Positions 52,208-62,600 are shown, numbered from the stretch's first letter. The stretch is 64,000 bases of DNA from Blastococcus sp. KM273128 (GCF_021698975.1 NZ_SSXA01000025.1:1-64000); one strand, 5' to 3'. Made by a program: numbers and translations. Notes: a model not told the origin generated them from the letters alone.

Positions 52208-53806
52208 GTGACCAGCGTGGCGGAACGTCCCGGTGCGGAGCACGGCTCCGGCCCACCCGCACCGGCTGCCGCAGGCGCGGGGGCGGTGGCGCTGGGGGCG
52301 GAGATCGCCGAGTTGGAGGACCGCTCCCGGTTCGACGAGGGCGGGCTCGAGCAGCGGGCCGAGCGGGCGCTGGCCGCGGCCCGCGCGGCCGGGCTGCCCG
52401 AGCTGGAACGGCGCGCCCGCCTGGTCCAGGCCGACCTGGTGCGGCGCCGCGGCGGCGTCGCCGAGGCCGGCCGGCTGGCCGAGGAGATCCACCGCTGGGC
52501 GGCCGACCACGGGTCCCGCTGCCTGCTCGCGCGGAGCCACTTCGTCCTGGCCGCGGTGTTCCAGGAGCTGGGTGACCTGTCCCTGGCGCTGGAGCACGCC
52601 GTCCGCTCCGTGGAGCTGCTCCCCGACGACGCGCCGGCGCCGACGCGGATCGACCACCACGCCCGGCTGGCCGACTGCCTCGGCCTCAACGGCGACCTCG
52701 CCGCGCAGGACCGCTACGACCACGTGCTGCGGCTCGCCGAGGAGATCGGCGACGTCGACCGGCAGCTGCTGGTGCTCAACAACCGCAGCTACTGCGAGAT
52801 CCTCACCGGCCGCTCCTCCGAGGCGCTGCGCTGGTGCGCGGAGCTGCAGGACCTGGCCGCGCGGCACGGCGTGCCCCTCCGGGTCGGCCGGCTGGACACG
52901 GTCGGTCGGGCCCTCATGGAGCTGGACCGGCTGGAGGAGGCCGAGGCCGCCATGCTGCCCGGCCTGCACCCCGAGGTGCTCGACGCCTCGCTGGACGGCG
53001 ACGCCGGCGCCGACTTCCTGCTGACCCTCACCGAGATCCGCCGCCGCCGCGGGCACCTCGCCGAGGCCCGCGAGACCCTCGACGAGTGCGTGCGCCGCTG
53101 CGAGCGGCACGGGCTGACGTCGATCCGGGTGCGCGCCCGCCGGGAGCAGGCGGAGCTGCACGCCGCTGCCGGGGACTTCCGGGCGGCGTACGAGGAGCAC
53201 CGGCTGTACTGCGACGAGCTCATGGAGCTCCAGTCGGCCGAGCGCGACGCCCGCGCCCGGGCGCTGCAGGCGATGTACGAGACGACCGAGGCGCGCCGGC
53301 AGAGCCGGCGGTACCGGGAGCTCTCGCTGCGCGACCCGCTCACCGGCCTCTACAACCGCCGCTACGTCGACGAGGAGCTGCCGCGGCAGCTGGCCGAGCA
53401 CCCGGGTGGGCTGACCGTGGCCCTGCTGGATCTCGACCACTTCAAGCGGATCAACGACACCTGCTCGCACGAGGTCGGCGACCGGGTGCTGCGGACCGTG
53501 GCGGAGCTGCTCCAGGAGCACGTCCGGACGGGCCCGGACGGCGCGTTCGCCGCCCGGCTCGGCGGCGAGGAGTTCCTCGTCGTGCTCCCCGGCACCGAGC
53601 CCGGCACCGCGGTGCGGGACCTGGAGGCGGTCCGGCGGGCGATCAGGTCCCACCCCTGGGACGAGCTGACCCGCGGCCTGCCGGTGACGGCGAGCATCGG
53701 CACGGCCCACGGCGGCAGCACGCCGGCGGACGCGCTCGGCCGCGCCGACGCCGCCCTGTACGCGGCCAAGCGGCAGGGCCGCGACCAGGTCGTCGTCGGC
53801 GGCTGA
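52208..53806 (+). CDS. Cytosolic TPR-GGDEF protein
   Basis: The 532-residue protein has an N-terminal array of TPR-like helical repeats (about 30-350; for example LEQRAERALAAARAAGLPEL, LALEHAVRSVELLPDDA), a short coiled linker and a GGDEF domain (about 365-530). The catalytic loop is RLGGEEFLVVLPG and SLRDPLTGLYNRRYVDEEL is the start of the domain, so diguanylate cyclase activity is expected. The RxxD inhibitory site is missing at the usual place. No membrane helix. The GTG at 52208 follows the alpha-glucosidase stop by 70 bp. Confidence 0.83.
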   Translation: MTSVAERPGAEHGSGPPAPAAAGAGAVALGAEIAELEDRSRFDEGGLEQRAERALAAARAAGLPELERRARLVQADLVRRRGGVAEAGRLAEEIHRWAADHGSRCLLARSHFVLAAVFQELGDLSLALEHAVRSVELLPDDAPAPTRIDHHARLADCLGLNGDLAAQDRYDHVLRLAEEIGDVDRQLLVLNNRSYCEILTGRSSEALRWCAELQDLAARHGVPLRVGRLDTVGRALMELDRLEEAEAAMLPGLHPEVLDASLDGDAGADFLLTLTEIRRRRGHLAEARETLDECVRRCERHGLTSIRVRARREQAELHAAAGDFRAAYEEHRLYCDELMELQSAERDARARALQAMYETTEARRQSRRYRELSLRDPLTGLYNRRYVDEELPRQLAEHPGGLTVALLDLDHFKRINDTCSHEVGDRVLRTVAELLQEHVRTGPDGAFAARLGGEEFLVVLPGTEPGTAVRDLEAVRRAIRSHPWDELTRGLPVTASIGTAHGGSTPADALGRADAALYAAKRQGRDQVVVGG

Positions 53807-53824
53807 GACCGGCCGCCGCCGCGG

Positions 53825-54661
53825 TCAGACCGGCTCGACGCCGAAGACCCGGGCCAGCCGCTCGATCTTGCGCGCCCGGCCGAGCCGCGGCAGGTCGCTG
53901 CCGTCGCGGATGACCTGCCCGCGGGCGTCGAAGTCCGCCAGGAAGTCCCGCGCCCAGGCGACGTCGGACGGCGTGGGGCTGATGACCTCGTTGATCACCG
54001 GGAGCTGGTCCATGTCCAGGCAGAGCTTGCCGGTCAGGCCGAGGGAGACGGTGACCGCGGTCTGCTCGCGCAGCACCGGGTGGCTGCTGCTCACCGTCGG
54101 GCCGTCGATGGGGCCGGGGAGCCCGCCGATCCGGCTGGCCACGACCAGCCGCGAGCGGGGGTAGGCCATCGCCATCTCGTCGGCGCTGGTGCCGGTGTCC
54201 CGGCGGTAGTCGCCGCTGCCGAAGGCGAGCCGGAACGCGCCGCGGGCGCGGGCGATGTTGACCGCCTCCTCGATGCCCAGCGCCGACTCCACCAGCGCGA
54301 GCACCGGGGTCGCCCCGCCGAGGCGGTCGAAGGTCTCCGTCACGTGCTCGGCGGCCTCGGCCTTGGCGAGCATCACGCCCAGCAGCCCCGGCACGCGCGC
54401 CAGGCCGGCGACGTCGTCGGCCCAGTACGGGGTGGAGTGGTCGTTGATGCGCACCCAGGCGCCGTTGCCCTCGCGGGACAGCCACTCGGCGACCCCGTCG
54501 CGCGCCTCCCCCTTGTGCGCCGGGTCGACGGCGTCCTCGATGTCGAGCACCACCTGGTCGGCGCGCGAGTCACGCGCGACGTCGAACAGGTCCGTGCGCG
54601 CACCGTTCACCAGCAGCCACGAGCGGGCGTCCTCGGGTCCGACCTTCTTCTTCGCTGCCAC
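53825..54661 (-). CDS. CitE-like HpcH/HpaI aldolase/citrate lyase-family protein
   Basis: The 278-residue TIM-barrel protein belongs to the CitE/CLYBL group: SWLLVNGARTDLF, VVLDIEDAVDPAHKGEAR with Mg-binding Asp/Glu, WVRINDHST, LALVESALGIEEAVNIA and RLAFGSGDYRRDTG. Such enzymes cleave or condense acyl-CoA hydroxyacids (malyl-CoA, citramalyl-CoA) or act as thioesterases. GTG at 54661 has GAGGA at the right spacing. Convergent with the TPR-GGDEF gene and 44 bp after the flavin-dependent oxidoreductase gene. Confidence 0.83.
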   Translation of the reverse strand: MAAKKKVGPEDARSWLLVNGARTDLFDVARDSRADQVVLDIEDAVDPAHKGEARDGVAEWLSREGNGAWVRINDHSTPYWADDVAGLARVPGLLGVMLAKAEAAEHVTETFDRLGGATPVLALVESALGIEEAVNIARARGAFRLAFGSGDYRRDTGTSADEMAMAYPRSRLVVASRIGGLPGPIDGPTVSSSHPVLREQTAVTVSLGLTGKLCLDMDQLPVINEVISPTPSDVAWARDFLADFDARGQVIRDGSDLPRLGRARKIERLARVFGVEPV

Positions 54662-54705
54662 GCGCCCATCCTCGTACGGATCCTCCCGGCGCACCCTTCG
54701 AGGGG

Positions 54706-55734
54706 TCAGTCCCCCGCCACCCGCGGCGCCACCTCGGTGCCGAGCAGCTCGATGCCCCGCATGAGGTCCTCGTGGGCGAGCCGCGGGTTGGTCATCTGCA
54801 GCGCGACCCGGTCCACCCCGCCGAGCTGCTCGGAGACCCGCCGCAGCTTGGCCGCCACCGTGACCGGGTCGCCCATGAAGAAGGCGCCGTCCGGCCCGCT
54901 GGTGGCGTCGAACTGCGCGCGGGTCGGGGTGGCGAACCCGCGCTCGCGGGAGATCTTCGCGAACATCTCGTGCCAGCCGGGGTAGATGGTGTCCGCGGCG
55001 GCCTGGGTGCTCTCCGCGACGAACCCGAACACGTGCAGCCCCACCTTGAGCGCCTCGGGCGGGTGCCCGGCGTGGGCCCCCGCCCGGCGGTACAGGTCGA
55101 CCAGCGGGGCGAACTGGCGGGGCTCGCCGCCGATGATCGCGACCATGAGCGGCAGGCCCAGCAGGCCGGCCCGGGCGAACGACTCCGGTGTCCCCCCGAC
55201 GCCGACCCAGATCGGCAGCGGGTCCTGCAGCGGGCGGGGGTGGACGCCCTGGCCGGTCAGCGGCGGGCGGTGCTTGCCCGACCAGGTGACGTGCTCGGAC
55301 TCCCGGATGCGCAGCAGGAGGTCGAGCTTCTCCGCGAACAGCTCGTCGTAGTCGGCCAGGCTCAGGCCGAACAGCAGGAAGGCCTCGGTGAACGAGCCGC
55401 GGCCCACGACGAGGTCGATCCGCCCGCGGGAGATCAGGTCGAGGGTGGCGAACTGCTGGAAGACCCGCACCGGGTCGGCGGCGCTGAGCACGGTGACGGC
55501 GCTGCCCAGCCGGATGCGGGAGGTGCGCGCCGCCGCGGCCCCGAGGATGACCGGGGGCGCGGAGTCGTAGTACTCGCTGCGGTGGTGCTCGCCGATGCCG
55601 AAGGAGTGCAGGCCGACGCGGTCGGCGAGCTCGATCTCCTCGAGCAGGTGGCCCATCCGCTCCTCCGGGCCGATCAGCCGTTCGGTGCGCGGGTCGGTGA
55701 CCGCCGCGACGAAGCTGTCGACGCCGACGTGCAT
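54706..55734 (-). CDS. LLM-class flavin-dependent oxidoreductase
   Basis: The 342-residue TIM-barrel luciferase-like protein has [11 protein letters not shown] at the start, [53 protein letters not shown] and [20 protein letters not shown], the standard LLM pattern. It uses FMNH2 or F420 to oxidise or reduce an unknown substrate. The ATG is preceded by GGAGGACCTCC. Its first 61 bases overlap the 3' end of the P-loop gene in another frame. Confidence 0.86.
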   Translation of the reverse strand: MHVGVDSFVAAVTDPRTERLIGPEERMGHLLEEIELADRVGLHSFGIGEHHRSEYYDSAPPVILGAAAARTSRIRLGSAVTVLSAADPVRVFQQFATLDLISRGRIDLVVGRGSFTEAFLLFGLSLADYDELFAEKLDLLLRIRESEHVTWSGKHRPPLTGQGVHPRPLQDPLPIWVGVGGTPESFARAGLLGLPLMVAIIGGEPRQFAPLVDLYRRAGAHAGHPPEALKVGLHVFGFVAESTQAAADTIYPGWHEMFAKISRERGFATPTRAQFDATSGPDGAFFMGDPVTVAAKLRRVSEQLGGVDRVALQMTNPRLAHEDLMRGIELLGTEVAPRVAGD

Positions 55735-56417
55735 GGAGGTCCTCCGGGAGCTCGGGAACGGACGGGACCGGGCGGCCCCGGCGGCCAGTCAACACCGCGG
55801 CGCGGAGCGGCGCTCCCGGTCGGCCGGCGCTGCTGCCCCAGCGCGGCCGGCCGGGTCAGCTCGCCGGCCGCCTGCCGGTCGAGCACGAGCACCGCGTGCC
55901 CGGGACCGGTCGGGGCGGTGCGCGCCCCGGCGAGGCACCGGCGCCAGCGGGCCGCGTGGCGCCGCGTCCGGCCGTCCGGGATCGTCCGGCCGCGCGCCCG
56001 CTGCCCGTCGCGGGCCACCTGAGGCGGCACGTCGAGGAGCACCAGGCGCAGCGCCCGGCCCGAGCGGCCCGCGGTCAGGAGCACCAGGCCCCGCCAGCCC
56101 CGGCTGGTCCACGGGTCGGTCAGCACGACGAGCGGGGCGTCACCGGCCACCGACCGCAGCACCCGCCAGCGGTGCCAGGCGTGCACCCCCGGGCGCAGCA
56201 GGCGGTACGGCACCCCGGGGGCCGCGCGCCGCACCCGGGCGGCGACGTCCTCGGAGTCGAGGGCCGTGACCGTCGGGCCCTCCCCGGCGAGCAGGCGGCG
56301 GAGCAGCGTCGTCTTCCCGCTGCCCGGCAGACCGCCGACGACGACGAGGACGCGGCCGGGCGGCACCGGCGCCGCGCCGCGGCGACCGGTTGCCGTCGGG
56401 GCGGTGCCGCCGGCCAC
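55674..56417 (-). CDS. P-loop ATPase/kinase-like protein
   Basis: The 247-residue protein has a clear Walker [19 protein letters not shown], then [13 protein letters not shown], and a Walker-B-like LVVLTDP. The layout is that of small P-loop kinases of the zeta-toxin/AAA_33 type that phosphorylate small molecules. The recognisable fold ends near residue 190. The last 55 residues are low-complexity and run 61 bases into the LLM gene in another frame; they may be true readthrough because no earlier stop exists. GTG start. Confidence 0.65.
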   Translation of the reverse strand: MAGGTAPTATGRRGAAPVPPGRVLVVVGGLPGSGKTTLLRRLLAGEGPTVTALDSEDVAARVRRAAPGVPYRLLRPGVHAWHRWRVLRSVAGDAPLVVLTDPWTSRGWRGLVLLTAGRSGRALRLVLLDVPPQVARDGQRARGRTIPDGRTRRHAARWRRCLAGARTAPTGPGHAVLVLDRQAAGELTRPAALGQQRRPTGSAAPRRGVDWPPGPPGPVRSRAPGGPPCTSASTASSRRSPTRAPNG

Positions 56418-56512
56418 GGCGCCTCCTCGCTGCTCGGGCGCACGAGCCTGCCCGGAGGAGGTGCGGTTTCCCGGGGAGCCGCCTGGGAAGGGCCTGTGAA
56501 CCTGCGCGGCGG

Positions 56513-57385
56513 TCAGCCGGCCGGGACCACCCGGTCGAGCCAGGCGAGCAGGTCCCGCACGACCTCGTCGCGGTTGGTCTCGTTGAAGACCTCGTGCCGG
56601 GCGCCGGGGTAGGCCCGCAGCGTCACGTCCTGCACGCCGGCCTCCCGCAGCCGGTCGACCAGCACCTCGACCAGCGCCAGCTGCCCATTCAGCGGGTCGG
56701 CGTCGCCGACCGCGACGTACACCGGCAGGTCGGCGCGCACGGCGCGGAGCTGCGCGGCGTCGGCCAGCCGTCGCCCGGCCAGGAACATCTGCCGGCTGTC
56801 GGCGGCGGTCAGGCCGAAGCCGCAGCGCGGGTCGGCGACGTAGGCGTCCACCTGCGCCTCGTCGCGGGAGAGCCAGTCGTAGTCGGTGCGGGCCGGCTGG
56901 AACGGCGCGTTGAACGCCGAGAGGTCGGTCGGCCCGTCCAGGTCCACGGCGGGCTCGAGCAGGTCCAGCACCGTGGTGCCGGTGAGCACCAGGGCGGCGA
57001 GGTCACCGGAGCGGTCGAGCACGTGCTGCTGCGCGGCGAAGGAGCCCATGCTGTGCCCGAGGAGCACCAGCGGGGCGTCGGGGAGCTCGGCCCGCACGGA
57101 GTCGGTCACCCGGCCGATGTCGCGCACCAGCTCGTCCCAGCCCCCCGGGCCCAGGTCGCCCCACGCGCCGTCGCGGGCGGTCGCGCCGTGGCCGCGGTGG
57201 TCCTGCCCCACGACCACCCAGCCCGCACCGGTGAGCGCGGCCGCCAGCGCCTCGTAGCGCAGCAGGTGCTCCCCCATGCCGTGCGTGAGCTGCACGATGC
57301 CGCGCACCGGGCCGGCGGGGTCCCAGCGGTGGACGGTGAGGGGGACGTCGTGGGCGGAGGTGATGGTGGAGGTCCGGTCCGGCAT
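56513..57385 (-). CDS. Alpha/beta hydrolase, monoacylglycerol lipase-like
   Basis: The 290-residue serine hydrolase has HGMGEH in the oxyanion loop ([17 protein letters not shown]), QDHRGHGAT, the nucleophile elbow [12 protein letters not shown], Asp in [10 protein letters not shown] and the late His in [11 protein letters not shown]. These are hallmarks of the bacterial monoglyceride lipase/lysophospholipase L2 group. Cytosolic. ATG start at 57385 has GAGGTCC upstream. Confidence 0.88.
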   Translation of the reverse strand: MPDRTSTITSAHDVPLTVHRWDPAGPVRGIVQLTHGMGEHLLRYEALAAALTGAGWVVVGQDHRGHGATARDGAWGDLGPGGWDELVRDIGRVTDSVRAELPDAPLVLLGHSMGSFAAQQHVLDRSGDLAALVLTGTTVLDLLEPAVDLDGPTDLSAFNAPFQPARTDYDWLSRDEAQVDAYVADPRCGFGLTAADSRQMFLAGRRLADAAQLRAVRADLPVYVAVGDADPLNGQLALVEVLVDRLREAGVQDVTLRAYPGARHEVFNETNRDEVVRDLLAWLDRVVPAG

Positions 57386-57482
57386 GCCGGGAGCCTACGG
57401 CCGGGCGGGCCCCGGCCGCACCCACGGCGGACGGGCAGCCCGCACCCAGGCCGTGCACAGCCCGGCGGCCGACCGTGGCGGC

Positions 57483-57947
57483 ATGGACGACGACGCGACC
57501 GGACAGCTCTTCGACGCCACCGCGGCCCGCACCGTGGTCCTGGCCCGCCGGCCGCCGGGCGCCTGCGCCGTCGAGTGCGTGGTCTCCGACGTCGTCTGGG
57601 GCGAGGTCGTCCGGCTGCTCCGCTGGGCGACGGCGGGCACCCGGGGCGACCGCACCCTGCAGGTCGGTGCCTGGTGGCGGCTGGCCGGGGGGTGCGCGGA
57701 CCTGCTCCGGCGGCTGCCGCGCCTCTGCGACGAGATCGCCGAACCGTGGGGCCTCGACGGCGGGGCCCCGGTCCCGCCGGAGCTGGACGCCGGCGACCGC
57801 ATCGCCCTCGCGGCCGACCGGGTCGTGGCGCTGCTGCAGTCACCGCGACCGGTCCCGCTGCGCACGCTCGCCGCCGAGGTCGACGCCCTCGGCTCGGCCG
57901 CCCTGTCCGCACTGGCCGCCCGGCCCCTGCACCGGGGCCCGTGGTGA
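57483..57947 (+). CDS. Hypothetical protein coupled to a VanZ-like gene
   Basis: The 154-residue helical protein (DDDATGQLFDATAARTVVLA at the start, VVWGEVVRLLRWATAG and ADLLRRLPRLCDEIAEPWGL in the middle) matches no family I recognise. It overlaps the VanZ-like start by four bases (GTGA), which is good evidence that it is expressed. The predicted structure is all alpha, with no membrane segment or signal. Confidence 0.55.
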   Translation: MDDDATGQLFDATAARTVVLARRPPGACAVECVVSDVVWGEVVRLLRWATAGTRGDRTLQVGAWWRLAGGCADLLRRLPRLCDEIAEPWGLDGGAPVPPELDAGDRIALAADRVVALLQSPRPVPLRTLAAEVDALGSAALSALAARPLHRGPW

Positions 57948-58534
57948 ACGGCCGCCGGGCCGTGCTCCAGCCGCTCCTGGGTGCGACCCTCGTCGGGGTG
58001 GCCGCCCTGACCCTCACCCCCGAGGGGGCCGGCTGGTCGTGGGGGTCGCCGGCCGAGGAGCTGCGCTGGTACGCCACGGGGCTGGACTCCCCCGCGACGG
58101 TGCGCCAGCTGCTCGGCAACCTGGGGCTGCTCGTCGTCCCGGCCGCGCTGGCGGTCCTGCGCTGGCCGGCGCTGGGGCGGCCGGCGCGGCTGGTCACCCT
58201 GGCCGCGGCCGCGGGTGCCGGCATCGAGCTGCTGCAGTGGGCGCTGCCGCTGGGGCGCGTGGTCTCCCCGCTGGACGCCGTCCTGAACGCCGCCGGCGCC
58301 GTCGTGGCCGGGCTGCTGGTGGCCGGGCTGCTGGCGGCGGTTCAGCCGGACTCGGCGATCCGCTTGATCGCCGCGAGGGTCACCGGGATGCCCTCGTGCG
58401 CCTGCCGGGTGCGCTCGGCGATCCGCTCGCCGGCCGACTCCCCGAACCGCTCGGCGAAGAACGCCTGGCCGGCGGGGAGGAACTCCCAGTGCTCGGTCAG
58501 CTCGGTGCCGCCGCCGGCGGGGACCATCGTGTAG
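57944..58534 (+). CDS. VanZ-family membrane protein
   Basis: The protein (196 residues as read) has four hydrophobic segments: ATLVGVAALTLTP, LLGNLGLLVVPAALAVL, LVTLAAAAGAGIELLQWAL and a final one, LNAAGAVVAGLLVAGLLAAV. The Glu in GIELLQ and the VSPLDAVLNAAGA pattern are typical of VanZ. VanZ relatives confer teicoplanin tolerance or act in envelope processes. No stop occurs until 58534, so the last 60 or so residues are antisense to the SRPBCC gene and unlike VanZ. This may be real 3' overlap. GTG start inside the stop of the upstream gene. Confidence 0.72.
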   Translation: MNGRRAVLQPLLGATLVGVAALTLTPEGAGWSWGSPAEELRWYATGLDSPATVRQLLGNLGLLVVPAALAVLRWPALGRPARLVTLAAAAGAGIELLQWALPLGRVVSPLDAVLNAAGAVVAGLLVAGLLAAVQPDSAIRLIAARVTGMPSCACRVRSAIRSPADSPNRSAKNAWPAGRNSQCSVSSVPPPAGTIV

Positions 58535-58806
58535 CCCCAGCGGACGTAGCCGGCGCCCACCTCCCACGCGAACTCGCGGCCGCGGTCGGCCGCCACGACG
58601 CGGGACCGGCTCTCCCACGTCCGCTCGGGCGTGACGTTGCGCCCGGTGAAGCCGTCGCCGACCTGCCCCGAGGCGCCCTCGTCCCACCAGCACTCCTGGC
58701 AGATCGGGCTCCACTCGCCGGTGCGCGTGACGTCGGAGACGAGGTCGTACACGGCCTCCGGGGCGGCGGCGACGGTGACCGAGGCGGAGTGGCGCAGTTC
58801 GCTCAT
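58342..58806 (-). CDS. SRPBCC-family (polyketide cyclase/dehydrase-like) protein
   Basis: The 154-residue START-like protein has the SRPBCC pattern ASVTVAAAPEAVYDLVSDV, then GEWSPICQECWWDEGA, FTGRNVTPERTWESRSRVV and the late ELTEHWEFLP. Members bind hydrophobic ligands in a helix-grip cavity. Its 3' end is covered by the convergent VanZ reading frame. ATG at 58806. It is divergent from the DUF1622 gene. Confidence 0.82.
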   Translation of the reverse strand: MSELRHSASVTVAAAPEAVYDLVSDVTRTGEWSPICQECWWDEGASGQVGDGFTGRNVTPERTWESRSRVVAADRGREFAWEVGAGYVRWGYTMVPAGGGTELTEHWEFLPAGQAFFAERFGESAGERIAERTRQAHEGIPVTLAAIKRIAESG

Positions 58807-58854
58807 CGGCGCAGTCTCCCAATCGTCATGCGTGCCCGGCGACGCGGCCCGGGT

Positions 58855-59274
58855 ATGCGGCGCCGCGTGGAGGAGCTGCTGCAGGAGGTCGTGAACGTCC
58901 TGGTCGTCATCGTGGAGGCCTGCGGCGCGGCGGTCATCATCGTCGGCGCGGTCTGGGCGTTCCTGCTCTTCCTCTGGGTCGGCCTCCGCGACCGGAGCAC
59001 GCGGAACTTCGTCCCCGTCCGGCTGACGCTGGGCCGCTTCCTGGCCCTGGGCCTGGAGTTCCAGCTGGCCGCCGACGTCCTGAAGACGGCGGTGGCCCCG
59101 AGCTGGGAGGAGATCGGCCAGCTCGCCGCGATCGCCGCCATCCGGACGGCGCTGAACTACTTCCTCGGCAAGGAGATCGCCGAGGAGAAGCGGCAGATCG
59201 AGGAGGACCGGGAGGGGCCCTCCGACGCCGCCACCGACCCGACCCACCACAGGCGCACCGGGGGGAGCGGGTGA
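58855..59274 (+). CDS. DUF1622 membrane protein
   Basis: The 139-residue protein has two membrane helices: VVNVLVVIVEACGAAVIIVG and VWAFLLFLWVGL, then the DUF1622 core LTLGRFLALGLEFQLAADVLKTAVAPSWEEIGQLA taken as FLALGLEFQLAADVLKTAV, and a cytoplasmic charged tail (KEIAEEKRQIEEDREG). Function unknown. The next membrane gene overlaps by four bases (GTGA), so they probably act together. ATG at 58828 is an alternative start. Confidence 0.82.
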   Translation: MRRRVEELLQEVVNVLVVIVEACGAAVIIVGAVWAFLLFLWVGLRDRSTRNFVPVRLTLGRFLALGLEFQLAADVLKTAVAPSWEEIGQLAAIAAIRTALNYFLGKEIAEEKRQIEEDREGPSDAATDPTHHRRTGGSG

Positions 59275-59624
59275 GCTCGACGCTGGTCGCGGTCACCGGC
59301 GCGATGTCCCAGGTGGTGGTCGCGACCGCGGTGGTCTCCGGCGCGATCGCCCTGGCCGTCACCCGCCGTCCGGCGCCGGCGCTCGGCATCACCCTCGACC
59401 TGCTGGTGGCCGCTGGGCTCCTCCGGCTGGTGGGTGACCCCGACTGGCGGACCATCGCCGTCACCGGCACCGTCGTCGCCCTGCGGCACCTGGTCAGCTA
59501 CGGCCTGCGGCTCGGGGCGCGGTCCCTGGAGGGCGCGGCCTCGGACGGCGGGGACCGCGACTCCCGCTCGCGGCCGCCGCGCGACCTGGCCGGCCGCCTG
59601 CTCAAGCCGGCCTGGCTGCCCTGA
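59271..59624 (+). CDS. Small membrane protein coupled to DUF1622
   Basis: The 117-residue protein has hydrophobic segments MSQVVVATAVVSGAIALAV, LGITLDLLVAAGLLRLVG and WRTIAVTGTVVALRHLVSYG, and a charged tail. It may belong to the DUF1622-like or related small permease-helper group, but I do not recognise a family with certainty. The GTG start overlaps the DUF1622 stop. Convergent with cobN, 13 bp apart. Confidence 0.65.
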   Translation: MSSTLVAVTGAMSQVVVATAVVSGAIALAVTRRPAPALGITLDLLVAAGLLRLVGDPDWRTIAVTGTVVALRHLVSYGLRLGARSLEGAASDGGDRDSRSRPPRDLAGRLLKPAWLP

Positions 59625-59637
59625 GCAGGCGGGGCCC

Positions 59638-62600
59638 CTAGGCCCGCACCTGCCCCGCCGCGGGCGTCTCCCCGCCCTCGAGGTCGCCCTCGGTGTCGAG
59701 GTAGGCCTGCTGCAGCTCGGCGAGCACCTGCGGGTCGGGCTCCGCCCACATCTTCCGGTCGACCGCCTCCAGGAGCCGCTCGGCGATGCCGTGCAGCGCC
59801 CACGGGTTCGACTGCTCCATGAACGCCCGGTTCTCCGGGTCGAGCACGTAGGTCTGCGCGAGCTTCTCGTACATCCAGTCGGCGACGACGCCGGTCGTGG
59901 CGTCGTAGCCGAACAGGTAGTCGACGGTCGCGGCCAGCTCGAAGGCCCCCTTGTAGCCGTGCCGGCGCATCGCGGCCAGCCACTTGGGGTTGACCACCCG
60001 CGCCCGGAACACCCGGGCGGTCTCCTCGGTGAGCGAGCGGGTGCGCACCTGCTCGGGCCGGGTCGAGTCGCCGATGTAGGCCGCCGGCGCCCGCCCGGTG
60101 AGCGCGCGGACCGTGGCCACCATCCCGCCGTGGTACTGGAAGTAGTCGTCGGAATCGGCGATGTCGTGCTCGCGGGTGTCGACGTTCTTGGCCGCGACCG
60201 CGATCCGCCGGTAGGCGGCCTCCATGTCGGGGCGGGCCTGCACGCCGTCCAGGTCGCGGCCGTAGGCGTAGCCGCCCCACACGGCGTACACCTCGGCGAG
60301 GTCGGCGTCGCCGCGCCAGTCGCGCGAGTCGATCAGCGGCAGCAGGCCGGCTCCGTAGGCGCCGGGCTTGGACCCGAAGACCCGGGTGGTCGCACGGCGC
60401 CGGTCCCCGTGCCCGGCGACGTCGGCGTCGACGTGCGCCCGCACGTAGTTGTCCGACGGCTCCTCGTCCAGCCCGGCGACCAGGGTGACGGCGTCGTCGA
60501 GCATGGTGACCACGTGCGGGAAGGCGTCCCGGAAGAAGCCGGAGATGCGCACCGTGACGTCGACCCGGGGGCGGCCGAGCTCCGCCAGCGGCACCGGCTC
60601 CAGCGCGGTGACCCGCCGGGAGGCGTCGTCCCACACCGGGCGGACGCCGAGCAGCGCGAGCACCTCGGCGACGTCGTCCCCCGAGGTGCGCATCGCGGAG
60701 GTCCCCCACACCGAGAGCCCGACCGAGCGCGGCCACTCGCCCGTGTCGGCGCGGTAGCGCTCCAGCAGCGAGTCGGCCATGGCCTGGCCGGTCTCCCAGG
60801 CCAGCCGCGAGGGCACCGCGCGCGGGTCGACCGAGTAGAAGTTGCGCCCGGTCGGCAGCACGTTGACCAGCCCGCGCAACGGCGAGCCCGAGGGACCGGC
60901 GGGCACGTAGCCGCCGTCGAGGGCGTGCAGCGTGGCGTCGAGCTCGTCCGTGGTGCGCGCCAGCCGGGGCACCACCTCGTCGACGGCGAAGCGCAGCACC
61001 GCGGCGACGGCGTCGTCGTCCCGGTCGAGCACCTCGCGCACCACCTCGGGGACGGCGGACGCCGTCCAGCCGCGGGCCTCCATCCCGCCGACGAGGGCGG
61101 CCGCGAGCTCCTCCACCCGGTCGGTCTCGCGCAGCCCCGCGGTGCCGTCCTCGGCCAGCCCCAGCGCCTCGCGGAGGCCGGGCAGCGCGACCGAGCCGCC
61201 CCAGATCTGCCGGGCGCGCAGCATCGCGACGACGAGGTCGACGCGGTCCTCGCCGGCCGGGGGCGAGCCGAGGACGTGCAGCCCGTCGCGGATCTGGGAG
61301 TCCTTGATCTCGCAGAGCCACCCGTCGACGTGCAGGATCATCTCGTCGAAGTGCTCGTCGGCCGGGCGCTCGTTCAGCCCGAGGTCGGCGTCGAGCTTGG
61401 CCGCTTGCAGCAGCGTCCAGATCTGCGCGCGGACGGCGGGCAGCTTCGCCGGGTCCATCGCCGCGACGTTGGCGTGCTCGTCGAGCAGCTGCTCCAGCCG
61501 GGCGATGTCGCCGTAGGAGTCCGCCCGCGCCATCGGCGGCACCATGTGGTCGATGAGCGTGGCGTGCGCGCGGCGCTTGGCCTGCGAACCCTCCCCCGGG
61601 TCGTTGACCAGGAACGGGTAGACCAGCGGCAGGTCGCCGATCGCGGCGTCCGGCCCGCAGGAGGCCGACAGCCCGACCGTCTTGCCCGGCAGCCACTCCA
61701 TGTTGCCGTGCTTGCCGACGTGCACCAGCGCGTGCGCGCCGAAGCTCTCCCGCAGCCACCGGTAGGCGGCCAGGTAGTGGTGCGAGGGCGGCAGGTCGGG
61801 GTCGTGGTAGATCGCGATCGGGTTCTCGCCGAAGCCGCGCGGCGGCTGGACCATGACGACGACGTTGCCGGCGCGGAGGGCGGCGAAGACGATGTCGTCG
61901 CCGTCGACGAACAGCGAGCCCGGCGCCTCCCCCCAGTGCTCGGTCATCGCCTCGCGGAGGTCCGCGGGGAGGGTGTCGAAGAAGGCGCGGTACTCGGCGG
62001 CGGGGATGCGCACCGGGTTGCCCGACAGCTGCTCCTCGGTCAGCCAGTTCTCGTCCTGCCCGCCGGCGGCGATCAGCGCGTGCACCAGCGCGTCTCCGTC
62101 GAGGTCCGCGACGCCGGGCAGCGCGTCCGGCCCGTCGAACGGGCCGATGTCGTAGCCGGCGCCGTGCATCGCGGCCAGCAGCCGGACCACCGACGCCGGG
62201 GTGTCCAGCCCGACCGCGTTGCCGATGCGCGCGTGCTTGGTCGGGTAGGCCGACAGCATCACGACGACCCGCCGCTCGGCGGGCGGGGTGTGCCGCAGCC
62301 GGGCATGCGCGACGGCGGTGCCGGCCACCCGGGCGGCCCGCTCGGGGTCGGGCACGTAGTGCGTCAGCCCGTCCTCGTCGGTCTCCTTGAAGGAGAACGG
62401 CACGCTGATGATCCGGCCGTCGAACTCGGGGATCGCGACCTGGTTGCCGACGTCGAGCGGGGAGAGCCCGTCGTCGTCGGCCAGCCACTCCTCCCGCGAG
62501 CGGGTCAGGCACAGCCCTTGGACGACGGGCACGTCGAGCTCGGCGAGCGCGCCGACGTCCCAGGCGCCGTCGTCGCCGCCGGCCTGCGCGGTGGCCGGGC

